Part shown: positions 20,042-30,620 of the stretch, in pieces
Position numbering within the stretch: the stretch's first letter is position 1
How the letters are laid out: every line of letters starts with the position of its first letter
Assembly (NCBI GenBank): GCA_940337035.1
Contig: CALNHX010005178.1
Location: 1 to 64,000, forward strand
Source of the DNA: Agriotes lineatus
Lineage: Eukaryota; Arthropoda; Insecta; Coleoptera; Elateridae
Direction: 5' to 3'
DNA length: 64,000 bases
The notes under the pieces: model-generated
The model's database searches: none
What the model saw: only the letters and a program-made list of their open reading frames with translations
Told to the model about the DNA's origin: nothing
Position numbers and translations under genes: made by a program

Positions 20042-22092
20042 TTGTTTTCTTTTGAAATTGTTCAACTTCTTGCTATAGAAAAAAAAATTGTATTATACAC
20101 TCTTGAACCATTAACGTCTCGATATCTGGATATCGTAAATTTTTCAAGAACAAAATTCATTATCGGTACTCTTTATAATCCTAATAAAAAAGAATACAAA
20201 TTATTTCTTGACGAATTTGAAAATTCTATTATTTCATGCATGTCTTATTCTGAACATATAATCTGTTTAGGTGATTTTAATATAGATTTTTTAAAACCGC
20301 ACCACATCTCTACAGCATACATGCAAAATTTGCTTGAATATCTTGGTTTTTATCAAATTATTAATCAACCTACAAGGGTATCAAACATTTAAATATTCTC
20401 GGCCTTAGCAGAGAAAAACATACCGTTATACCAGAAAATCTGAAGGTTCTTAACATGATTAATGATTACTTTGTAAATGGTATTCCCACTGTTAACAATA
20501 ATGGACAGACAGTCCCTCTCGACATTTATAAAGAGACCACTTACAAAAATTTAAAATTTACCTTTTCTCCGGTTGATACCACAACTGTATTCCAATATTA
20601 TGAATAAAATCAAATCAAATGCATTTGGTAATGATAATATTAATATAACATGTTAAAGCTGTGTTGTCCAGTTATAATTCCCTACGTCCCCATATTATTA
20701 ACTCTTGTATTGTTAGTAATATTTTCCCCCAGAGTTGGAAACATGCAATCGTCATGCCACTTCCTAAAAATAAACAACTGAGCAAAATTAATGACCTACG
20801 TCCCATTAGTCTTCTTCCGACGTTGTCCAAACTATTTGAAAAAGTTATTCACTTTCAACTTAATCCTTTCATTAATAATAATAATAATGTTTTGCCTCCG
20901 ATGCAATCTGGTTTTCGATCTGGCTATAGCTGTACTACAGCTTTGCTAAAAGTAACTGATGATATTTTAGGTGCCACTGACAAGGCAAGGTCACTGCACT
21001 TGTGTTGTTAGATTATAGCAAGGCATTTGACACAGTGATGAGTGAATCATGACACTCTTATCATGATTCTAAAATTCCTGGGGGTTGCTCATGTTGCTAC
21101 CTCTTTAATCGCAAGCTATCTTTGTAATCGAACACAATCTGTCAGTTTGGACAATAATATGTCTAGATCACTATCAGTGAGTCAAGGAGTTCCACAGGGA
21201 TCAATTCTGGGCCTCTTGTTGTTTTCAATATATACATCTGTGTTTATGCAACATGTTAAATTCTCAAAAATTCATGCAGATGATACTCAATTATACCATT
21301 CATTTACCGCAGCAAACTGGAGGAATGCTGTTGATGAAATAAATTTGGATCTGCAGTATATCTATGATGTTTCCGTTAAACCCCGACAAATCTGCCGCGT
21401 TACTGTTCGGCAATAAAAAAATCTGCCATAATTTAGTTAATATTGCTAACATTAATATTAATAATGTTAAAATTCCTTTCGTGATCAAAGCCAAAAGTCT
21501 AGGTTTAACGCTAGACAATACTTTCCGTTATAGAGATCAAATATCCAAATATATTCTTCAGAGTTACCAACATCTTAGAAAGCTCTATCCTCATAGGTCA
21601 TATTTAAACTGCGAAACTAAAAAGAAATTGTGCAAAGCTTTTGTTCTATCGCAATTTAATTATTGTGTTCCTGTTTATTACTTAACATTACCCGCCATTA
21701 CCGCCCATAGAATTCAAAATATTCAAAATGCTTGCTTGAGATTTATATACGGCATTAGCAAATATGAGCGTATATCTTAGAAGCTAGTTGTTGCAGGTTG
21801 ACTGACAATGCAAAATCGTAGAATACTGCAGGCCCAATGTCTTTTTCATCAAATTTTATCAAACAAGAAACCTCCTTATTTATACAATAAGATTACCTTT
21901 AGAACTGATGCTCATAATATTTCTACTAGATTTAGGGGCCAAATTTCACCACCTCTCCATAAAACAATCTTCTTCGAGCGGTCATTCTCGTTTCAGATAT
22001 ATGCAATGTATAACAGTTTACCTTCGAATCTTAAAGACTACAGTTCTAAATTATTTAAATCAAAATTGCATTTAGACCTTTTGCAAAATCCC
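20042..22092 (+). pseudogene. decayed LINE, CR1/L2-like
   Basis: 5'-truncated non-LTR retrotransposon. 20042-20390 is the end of the endonuclease (IICLGDFNIDFLKPHH). 20400-20660 is a broken linker. 20661-21011 has RT motifs LPKNKQLSKINDLRPISLLP and MQSGFRSGYSCTTALL. 21042-21330 has SVSQGVPQGSILG and the catalytic box HADDTQLYHSF, with both Asp present. 21364-21780 and 21808-22090 are the C-terminal part (SLGLTLDNTFRYRDQI; RIQNIQNACLRFIYGI). At least five frame breaks. No 3' tail remains, because the fragment runs directly into a DDE transposase piece. Confidence 0.88.
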
Positions 22093-22307
22093 AATATTGA
22101 ACTTGTCTGGAGCCGGTTTTAGGTTTTAGATCATATTAGGCTAGCAGTAAACCAGTAAATCAAATTGATACTTACTTTTGGAATAAATGTGTACAACACG
22201 TTATTGATATTGAAAATTGTTATTCTTGCAACGTAGAAGTTTCCCCATTAATAATAAATATTACTGACGAAAGCGATATTTCTGATTTTGCCGAATACAG
22301 TGACGAC
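22093..22307 (+). pseudogene. IS630-like transposase, C-terminal fragment
   Basis: IELVWSR, a small frameshifting duplication (gtaaaccagtaaatc), then FWNKCVQHVIDIENCYSCNV and an acidic serine-rich tail (DESDISDFAEYSDD). It matches the fragment at 53904-54219 closely, and the NPIELVWS box and acidic tail are as in the IS630-like transposases at 2038 and 31419, but the family is different. The upstream LINE frame reads straight into it, making a chimeric ORF (21808-22122). Confidence 0.7.
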
Positions 22308-22928
22308 TAAAACCCGGATTTTTGGCAAAATGCCTCTTTCTTCTTTATAAAGGCACATGTATTATAATTAAATATAATTGTTTCATACAATTTCCAACCT
22401 TTTAAGCTATGGTTTATTTTGCCTATTTTGTCTAATTTAATAAATTTCATTAATGATGCCAATTTTACTACTTATTTGCTTACAGTTTTGTTTTAGAGCC
22501 TAATTTATACTTGTCTTAAATAAAATTTGCTTCTAGTGTAAATCCAACTTTATTTGCTGCTGCATGGTGTAAAATCAACTTTTAATTTTCTAACCTAAAA
22601 CATAAACAAAGCCGTAAAATTCGACGCTTAAAACACAGTGTGGGTTTACCGATTATTTGAGTTTTTTATTTATTTTATTTGTTCCTCACTTGTAAACATC
22701 AATTTATCAAGTCACTGTATTCACCTTGAAAATGTTTCTTAACTGGCTAGCCAGTTATATTTTACAAGCGTGCTCATAGATAAATGATAGCGTGCAAAGC
22801 CAGAGTTGTCTTCCTTAGTATGTGTCATATTGATAAATTTAGTTGCTTGTCAGTTTGACATTTTGAATTAATGGTAAATTTCTAGTTATTTACAAGTGAG
22901 AAACAAATAAAATATTCAACAAAACACA

Positions 22929-23026
22929 CCAGGTAACCATTTTTACTGGCTCAAGGATATGACAGGCTCGCCTAACGGCTCGCCAGTCATCCCAATCCTA
23001 TCGCCAGTAAAAACTGTTTTACCTGG
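22929..23026. repeat. 98-bp inverted-repeat MITE
   Basis: Inverted ends CCAGGTAACCATTTTTACTGGC and GCCAGTAAAAACTGTTTTACCTGG; just upstream of the transposase start. Copy at 39731-39828 with one visible difference. Confidence 0.7.
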
Positions 23027-23049
23027 CTTGTAATGTTAAATACTATAAA

Positions 23050-23359
23050 ATGCCTAAAGTGGGTAAAACATATTTGTCAGAATTGTTAAGAAAATGGACT
23101 TACGGTATATCTTTTTATACAACTGATGGAAGTGTGGTGTTTTGCAAAGATTGTGAACATAAGGTAAAATTTAAATTACCCTAACCTGCAAATAATATAA
23201 GTGTAATTTAGAATTGTCTTTTATGTATTTTTAGATTAATTGCACTAAAAAGTGTCATTTGGATCAACATACAAAAACCACAAAGCATAAAGAAAACTCT
23301 TATAAAAGGAAACAAGCGGCTCAAACTCTTCTTACAAATATAAAATGTACACCAAACAG
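23050..23359 (+). pseudogene. CGGBP1-like transposase, exons 1-2 only
   Basis: Exon 1 (23050-23163, MPKVGKTYLSELLRKWTYGI) encodes the start of a BED-like zinc finger (FCKDCEHK). A 71-bp intron (23164-23234, gtaaaa ... tttttag) follows, then exon 2 (INCTKKCHLDQHTKTTKHKE), completing C-x2-C ... H-x5-H. The coding sequence is cut at 23359 by the junction with piggyBac-derived sequence. It is nearly identical to 39852-40160. Confidence 0.8.
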
Positions 23360-24392
23360 CAGTTAAGTAGGATTTCGAGTAATTAGCAAGGCGTCCCTAA
23401 AATTTGTGCTGCCCAGAAACAATTGCCAAAATTTAGCCAGCGTCGGTCTGACGTCACAAAATACGTAACTGCTGAAACGAAAGTTGTTATTTGTCGCCAA
23501 CGCGCGAAGATTTGAATAAATACCTTGCGAATTTTCATAATCTCCCTAGCATTTTAACTTCAAGCACCGCTGACTTGCACGACACAATCCATTTTGTGGG
23601 ATTTTGACAGATTTGAGAACCTTGAGCTACCGCGTTTGAACTACTGACTGTGTACAGTACCGTTTCAGATCAATTGTAAATTACAGTCGGCTTCTGAACT
23701 CACATGAGATTAAAGAGCTTATGTTCTACTTTGAGCTAGCATTTTCCAATTAGTTGCAGCTAAATAAAATATAAAGAGGGGCATACAACCATTTAATTTC
23801 TGCAGTAAATAAGTACATTTCATATTTTAACCAGCCTAATAATTCAATAAAAGGCAAAATTCAAACGCAGTATTAAAATTAGAAACAGTGAATTGTGCAT
23901 ATTGGATTTGCCCATTATTTTCACTTGTAATTAATTAATTAGAGACCTTGGAGAGGCTATATTCCATCCCAATATAGACTATTTTGCGACATAAATAAAA
24001 GGTTTCCAAATAATAATTAATTTTTCAAAATCACGACAAAATAATTTCTTTTACTTACCAATATTACAATCCTTACAAAACGCTTACCAGCTCAAAACTT
24101 GAAAGTTACACCCACAAAATAGTGAGAGAGAGAAAACTTTACTAATTTGCGTACACACTTCAAAGTGGAATACACGCTGGTAATACTGTCATACCAGCTA
24201 TACATTTACACCAAGGTTTATTGGGGTAGTTTTATAATTATAATAATTCTAGAAAATATAAAATTAGACAAAGAAACTGCAATGTCTGTAGAACGAAAGC
24301 AAGACGTTTCAGAGCAGTGTTAAGTTTCAAAACCAGTATTATTGACAATTATGCACAGTGGTATAACAGCCATACCAGAGAGCGTTAAAGGG
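23360..24392. mobile_element. right-end fragment of piggyBac-like element
   Basis: Copy of the last kilobase of the element at 25963-29205, ending GAGAGCGTTAAAGGG directly before TTAA (24393-24396). No coding sequence: the interior is AT-rich and matches 28143-29205 with small differences. Confidence 0.75.
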
Positions 24393-24415
24393 TTAAAAGT
24401 GTGGAACCCAATATA

Positions 24416-25163
24416 CAGTGCGAGTGTAAAGTCTGGAACTACCGAAATAACACTTTTATCAAATGTTTTTGCAAGAAACCCTCGAACACGTCAATTTTCA
24501 TTAAAAAAAACACATATTTTACTGTAATTGTCACTTTTAGATTGTCTTTTGTTTTTGAATATGACGTTTGCGATAATTTTTTTAAATAGAAACCCAAATT
24601 TTTATGATGAATTTGGACAGAGCATGAAATTCTAAGACCAAATACGCCAAAAAGAAGCATGATACTGTATTTTGAAATTTTCGAGAAAATCGTACGATTA
24701 CCACATCCCCTCAATACTAAAATTTCAATTCGTCCATTTTCACTCAAATATCGCACCATTATTTATTTAATTAAGAGCACACAACAAAAACAGATAAACT
24801 ATGAAAAACTGTTATAATTTTAGGGCTAACTCATTGTTTCATGGCTACTTGATTTTTATTCGATTTCTGTTTTAATACTTTAAAAGCGATTTTCTCGAAA
24901 ATTTCAAAATACAGTATCATACTTTTTTAGCGTATTTGGTCTTAAAATTTCATGCTCTGTCCAAATTTATCATAAAAATTTAAGGTTTCCATTTAAAAAA
25001 ATTATCGTAAACGTCATAACTCAAAAACAAAAGATAATCTAAAAGTGACAATTACAGTAAAATACGTCTTATTTAAAATAAAAATTGACGTGTTTCGGGA
25101 TTTCTTTCAAAAACATTTGATAAAAGTTCTATTTAGATGGTTCCAGACTTTACACTACCACTG
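24416..25163. mobile_element. long-armed mariner-type MITE
   Basis: Inverted arms of about 270 bp. Left starts CAGTGCGAGTGTAAAGTCTGG; right ends CCAGACTTTACACTACCACTG; each is flanked by TA. Arms share GACAGAGCATGAAATT and its complement, among many others. No transposase. A copy lacking the right arm is at 29229-29678. Confidence 0.85.
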
Positions 25164-25958
25164 TATATCCAACATGTGTTTCCACTACCTATACGTTCAA
25201 CATCTTATTTTCACTACTTATATACCTCCAAAGGTATTTCAACTACCAATTGAATTTTTTATAACTCAATAAAAATAGCTTGCTTTCACTTCTAAGGTTG
25301 GCTATATTTTAGTAGCTATAAATAGGGTTCTAAATGAAAAGATTTGTTTTCATACAAAATTTGTTTTTGTTATATAAAAACCAAACGAAGCTGTTGGTTT
25401 TCCAGTCATTTTTTTTGTTTTTTTCAGTTCTGAGAAAGCCTTTTTTTAAATAACAGTAAAACCCAGCAGATGAATATATTAATGAAAAATGACACAACGA
25501 CGATTATTCAAAGATGAGAGCACTCAAATATAAAAACAATAGTGTTGTCCTTTTACTGCAGCAATTATTGGAATTCCAATGATGAAAAAAAAACAATAAT
25601 TTAGGTAAAAAACCATACGAAGCTGTTGGTTTTTAATAACTTTTTTGGATTTTTCAGTTTGAGAAAGCCTTTTTTCAAATAATAGTAAAAACACAGCAGA
25701 TGAATATACTAATGAAAAATGACAATGACGTTTATGCAAAGACGAGAGCCCTCAAATACAACGAAATAGTGTCATTTATCTGTCGAAATTACTTTAAATC
25801 TAATAATGAAACAATGATATGGCTTGTTCATGGAAAAAACTGGTTGTTTAGTTGACAAAATACTATGCTGAAAAAACCGTTCTTTTACAACTCGAACTAA
25901 TTTATAGCTATTTAAACTTATTTTCCCTAAAAGAAACGAAATAGATACATTTCCTATT
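25164..25958 (+). repeat. simplest copy of the recurrent 0.8-kb unit
   Basis: Begins TATATCCAACATGTGTTTCC and ends at the TTTTAA where piggyBac inserts. The same unit, interrupted by different elements, recurs in direct orientation from 1231, 3512, 30606, 32891, 36431 and 37602. Within it, a block starting AAAAACCATACGAAGCTGTT is itself duplicated (about 25376 and 25610). It contains no gene; the AATAAA motifs and T-rich tracts are not evidence of transcription. Confidence 0.75.
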
Positions 25959-25962
25959 TTAA

Positions 25963-28900
25963 CCCTTTAACGGACAAAATTCGTTTACAAGAAAAATCGA
26001 GATTTTAATTGATAGTCTTTCTTTCAGATGCCAGGAAACCGAAAAACAATGTTTTTATCAAACATCTATTTTCGGTTTCTCAAAAGATGCTGGTAAACCG
26101 TTCTACCAATGAGAATTCAGGACAAAATATGTTGTGAATGTTCACTGGTATACCACTTCATAATATTGTCAAGTTATTTATTTAGATGCTCACTAAATTA
26201 CTGAATAACATAAAATTTCCTACTCGAGATGAAATCTTTGTTTTTCGTTCGTAAAATCAAAATTTTCAATTCATGAAAAAGCGGTACTTTGATCTCTTGT
26301 AAAATATACTATTTTCTACTGTTATTTCGTTCGTCTTAGCAACGCATACACTTGCGTACTGTTAGTTCTTGTTATCTAGCAACCACGTAAACATACCGAA
26401 ATCATGCATTTTTCGGCCTGGAAACACGACTGAAAAGTTTTTTTTTTTGTTCAATCGGAGACCAAATATGTATTTTTTGTAAAAAGCATGAAATCTACCT
26501 ATACATACAAATAATTTATTGAAGTGGTCTCCTGGTAAAATTTCTAACCAAGGATTCAATTACATTGTCATATTTTTTATTAGTATAGTTAGTAGCGACT
26601 ATTTGATCACTTACAAAAAAAAACCTTGCAAATAACATAAGTTACTCGAATGGCCAAAGTAAAATAGTTTTTAAAATTTGAACTAAATATATATACACAC
26701 TTGCGAGTGGACACTAACGTTCTGTTGAAAATTTATGACTACCCCATCGTAAACAATCCGGGCTGCCCCGACCTGCCTCAAAAACATCAGCTAAAATGCG
26801 ACCAAGATTGGTTTGAACGTAAATATTTTCCTAGCGCAATATAATAGCAAAACCAATTCGATTATATCTTCAGTAGATAAGTTTATAAATACTCGAAACA
26901 CAAAAATAAATTGTAGAAAACGTACGTTATTACTAAAAAAATTGGACGTATATATTGTGATGGTATTAAGCCCACGACTCGACTCTGCTAGCAATGCAAC
27001 ATAATGAGCAATTCAATACGCACAGAGTTGCGGTGTTTTGTATAGCTGCAATGTTAAACTGAAAATTCAAACAATAAATGCATTGATAATGAGATGCGAA
27101 CAGTAATAAAGTAGTAAGAAACGCAAAAAGCAAAGCTTGTTTTTCACAGGGGTCGAAGTTGATTTTTAAATGAAATAATAGGTTTCTGCACAGTGAACAG
27201 CCGAACCGAAAGAAAGTAATAGACACAAAAAGGTTTGCTATGTGCATGTAAAAGAAGCGTAGATTTCAATAAAGCTAGTCAGTGAAATTTGTGAGGAATC
27301 TAAAAGGTAAAGAAAGCTAAAATAACGGTACATTGCAAAAGAGCAATTTGAGAAAGCAGGCAGCAGGACAAGAAAGAAGCAAGTGAGAAGGAATGAACTC
27401 TAATTAATCAGTGCATTTCAAGTTAGTGAAAAAGCAGAGTAATTAATAAAATGTGTTAGTGTGTGTGGCGCAACGAAACGATTTTAAATATATGAAAAAG
27501 ACAATATTTTAGTTTGTAAGAAATTTGGAAATTTAAATTTATGTAATCAAACTTAATTCTATTATGTACTAAAATTCATCAAAACTTATTTTTGTTAGCT
27601 TTGTAACTTAGCAACCAGATTCGGTTTTGTTTTAACAGAGAGAACAATTGAAAAATAAATTACCTGAGAGTTGTTGAAATTTGTGCTCCATATTTTGATA
27701 TATTTTTATTAATAAAAGTGTTTTTCAAACGATAAAAAGTATACCAGTTTATTGCATATGTGTCAGAGTACAAGTGGGTGTGTTTTCATCGAGTTACGCA
27801 GCAAAAATTTTACAAATTCCATCATCGCAACTACGAGAAGATCGGGGCCGATTCAACTCCATTTTACCATCTTCGCATGCGGCCAAGAAAAGTATCCGAG
27901 GCTTCAGATTAGCAGTCTACGGAAGAGAACAGGTCTGCAAGAGCGTCCCCGGCGGATTTGGCAGCATCAGGAGCAGGATTAGCGGAGATATTACAACGGC
28001 GTCATCTCAGCAAGGAACCCGAAGCAGTCCAAAGAGTTTACAAGGTACAAAATTAACCCTAAAAATAAGTGGGTGCGTCCGGAAATCGAGTTTCATACGA
28101 GTCCAAACCTTGAGCCAGAAAACCAGAGCATTTCCAAGGCTGCAGTTAAGCAGGATTTCGAGTAATTAGTAAGGCGTCCCTAAAATTTGTGGTTATGCGG
28201 AGGTTTCGAAGCTGCCCAGAAACAATTGCCAAAATTTAGCCAGCGTCGGTCTGACGTCACAAAATACGTAACTGCTGAAACGAAAGTTGTTATTTGTCGC
28301 CAAAGCGCGAAGATTTGAATAAATACCTTGCGAATTTTCATAATCTCCCTGAGCATTTTAACTTCAAGCACCGCTGACTTGCACGACACAATCCATTTTG
28401 TGGGATTTTGACAGATTTTAGAACCTTGAGCTACCGCGTTTGAACTACTGACTGTGTACAGTACCGTTTCAGATCAATTGTAAATTACAGTCGGCTTCTG
28501 AACTCACCTGAGATTAAAGAGCTTATGTTCTACTTTGAGCTAGCATTTTCCAATTAGTTGCAGCTAAATAAAATATAAAGAGGGGCATACAACCATTTAA
28601 TTTCTGCAGTAAATAAGTACATTTCATAATTTAACCAGCCTAATAATTCAATAAAAGGCAAAATTCAAACGCAGTATTAAAATTAAAAACAATGAATTGT
28701 GCATATTGGATTTGCCCATTATTTTCACTTGTAATTAATTAATTAGAGACCTAGGAGAGGCTATATTCCATCCCAATATAGACTATTTTGCGACATAAAT
28801 AAAAGGTTTCCAAATATTAATTTATTTTTCAAAATACAACAAAATAATTTCTTTTACTTATCAATATTACAATCCTTACGTATTACACTAAAACGCTTAC

Positions 28901-29205
28901 CAGCTCGAAATTTGAAAGTTACACCCACAAAATAGTTAGAGAGAGAAAACTTTACTAATTTGCGAACACACTTCAAAGTGGAATCCACGCTGGTAATACT
29001 GTCATACCAGCTATACATCTACACCAAGGTTTATTGGGGTAGTTTTATAATTATAATAATTCTAGAAAATATAAAATTAGACAAAGAAACTGCAATGTCT
29101 GTAGAACGAAAGCAAGACGTTTCAGAGCAGTGTTAAGTTTCAAAACCAGTATTATTGACAATTATGCACAGTGGTATAACAGCCATACCAGAGAGCGTTA
29201 AAGGG
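25963..29205. mobile_element. piggyBac-like element, no transposase seen
   Basis: Starts TTAA|CCCTTTAACGGAC (25959-25962 is TTAA) and ends GAGCGTTAAAGGG|TTAA (29206-29209). The terminal inverted repeat CCCTTTAACG and the TTAA duplication are diagnostic of piggyBac. The uninterrupted site is visible in paralogous units (ATATTTTAGAAGTGTGG at about 7160, 35610 and 38190). The 3.2-kb interior does not contain a recognisable piggyBac transposase; it is AT-rich apart from 27750-28140. Confidence 0.85.
27750..28140 (+). other. coding-like, GC-richer island inside piggyBac
   Basis: Two overlapping plus-strand frames are open here. One reads ASPADLAASGAGLAEILQRR and then KEPEAVQRVYK up to a possible splice donor (caag|gtac) near 28045. 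The other stays open from 27774 to 28169. Base composition differs from the rest of the element. It could be a captured host exon or chance. I recognise no domain and cannot choose a frame. Confidence 0.3.
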
Positions 29206-29228
29206 TTAAAAGTGTGGAACCCAATATA

Positions 29229-29678
29229 CAGTGCGAGTGTCAAGTCTGGAACTACCGAAATAACACTTTTATCAAATGTTTTTGCAAGAAACCCTCGAAC
29301 ACGTCAATTTTCATTTAAAAAACACATATTTTATTGTAATTGTCACTTTTAGATTGTCTTTTGTTTTTGAGTTATAACGTTTGCGATAATTTTTTTAAAT
29401 AGAAACCCAAATTTTTTATGATGAATTTGGACAGAGCATGAAATTCTAAGACCAAATACGCCAAAAAGAAGCATGATACTGTATTTTGAAATTTTCGAGA
29501 ACATCGTACGATTACCACATCCCCTCAATACTAAAATTTCAATTCGTCCATTTTCACTCAAATATCGCACCATTATTTACTTAATTAAGAGCACACAACA
29601 AAAACAGATAAACAAACTATGAAAAACTGTTATAATTTTAGGGCTAACTCATTGTTTCATGGCTACTTGATTTTATTC
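29229..29678. mobile_element. mariner-type MITE lacking its right arm
   Basis: Matches 24416-24858, then breaks in the loop (CTTGATTTTATTC) and joins the repeat unit (TAAATGAAAAG). A deletion or unequal exchange between units would explain it. Confidence 0.75.
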
Positions 29679-30145
29679 TAAATGAAAAGATGTTTTCATA
29701 CAAAATTGTTTTTGTTATATAAAAACCATACGAAGCTGTTTGTTTTTCAATCACTTTGAGAAAGCCTTTTTTAAGACAGGAGAAACACAGCATATGAATA
29801 CATATACTAATGAACAATGACGTTTATGAAAAGTTGAAAGCCCTCAAATAGAAAAAAGATAGTTGTCATTTATCTGTAGTAATTACTTGAATGCCAATAA
29901 TGGAACAAAACGATGATATGGCTTGTTCATGGAAAAAGCTGGTTCTTTAGTTGACAATAGTATATTACTCTGCAAGTTCAGAAAAAAACACTTTTCTAAC
30001 GTGTTGAGTATACTATTTGATCGCATCTCATAAGAAATGTAAAATATAAAATTTTACATACAAGTAACACTAACGCCCGTATTCATAGTCGTTCGCCAGC
30101 GGATTGCCGGCGACTCGCCAGAGTTTCGTTATGAATAGTATGTTG

Positions 30146-30290
30146 GCGGCACTGTACGTCTATGTCAAATTCGAGGTTAGCAGGTTAGATTTTGTGTCAG
30201 TTTCTGTCAAAACTGACTGAAAACCTAACCTGATCACCTCGAATTTGGCATAGACTTACAGTGTCACCAACAACACACTTCAGTATTGCC
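30146..30290. repeat. foldback element, left end truncated
   Basis: Counterpart of 768-913; same truncation, so it predates the duplication. Confidence 0.75.
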
Positions 30291-30560
30291 ACACCGACCC
30301 ATTAATCCAACAAACACAAAAGCTAGTAACCTCCGTCACTCGGTCAAGAAATAAACTAGTATTCATGTGGGTGCCTTCACACACAGGTATACCCGGAATT
30401 GAAAAAGCAGATAAGTACGCAAAAGAAGCGATATCATCCGCAGATGTTACTCACCTAAACAACGTGACCCCCTACGACATCAAAAACCATCACAAGGAAT
30501 CATCAAGTCCAGAACTTACTGATAGAAGACACCAGGTTATACTCTCCAGGCTTAAAATTG
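30290..30560 (+). pseudogene. RNase H fragment of an I-like LINE, copy 2
   Basis: Same reading frame as 913-1183 with a silent-looking difference (actcacctaaac). Contains WVPSHTGIPGIEKADKYAKE. Only the RNase H C-terminal part remains. Confidence 0.75.
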
Positions 30561-30620
30561 GATGCCCCGCTTAAAATCAAATCAGCGAACGGCGAGGTCT
30601 GACTGTATGTCCAACATATA

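Larger units (their letters stand above)
22308..23359 (+). mobile_element. left part of CGGBP1-like hAT transposon
   Basis: Begins TAAAACCCGGATTTTTGGCA. The matching inverted right end (TGCCTAAAATCTGGGCTTTA) is 20 kb away at 42543-42562. The 8 bp outside each end are GTGACGAC (22300-22307) and GTGAAGAC (42563-42570). This left part is cut at 23359 in exon 2 of the transposase gene. 22310-22925 is AT-rich 5' sequence without a recognised gene. Confidence 0.75.

Noticed and set aside
24342..24759. Open frames on both strands over the mariner-type MITE
   Set aside because: They lie in the arms of an inverted repeat with no transposase motif and are broken in the copy at 29155-29573.
26362..26559. 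Minus-strand frame in the piggyBac interior considered as a transposase fragment
   Set aside because: No piggyBac catalytic or cysteine-rich motif could be seen; AT-rich and short.
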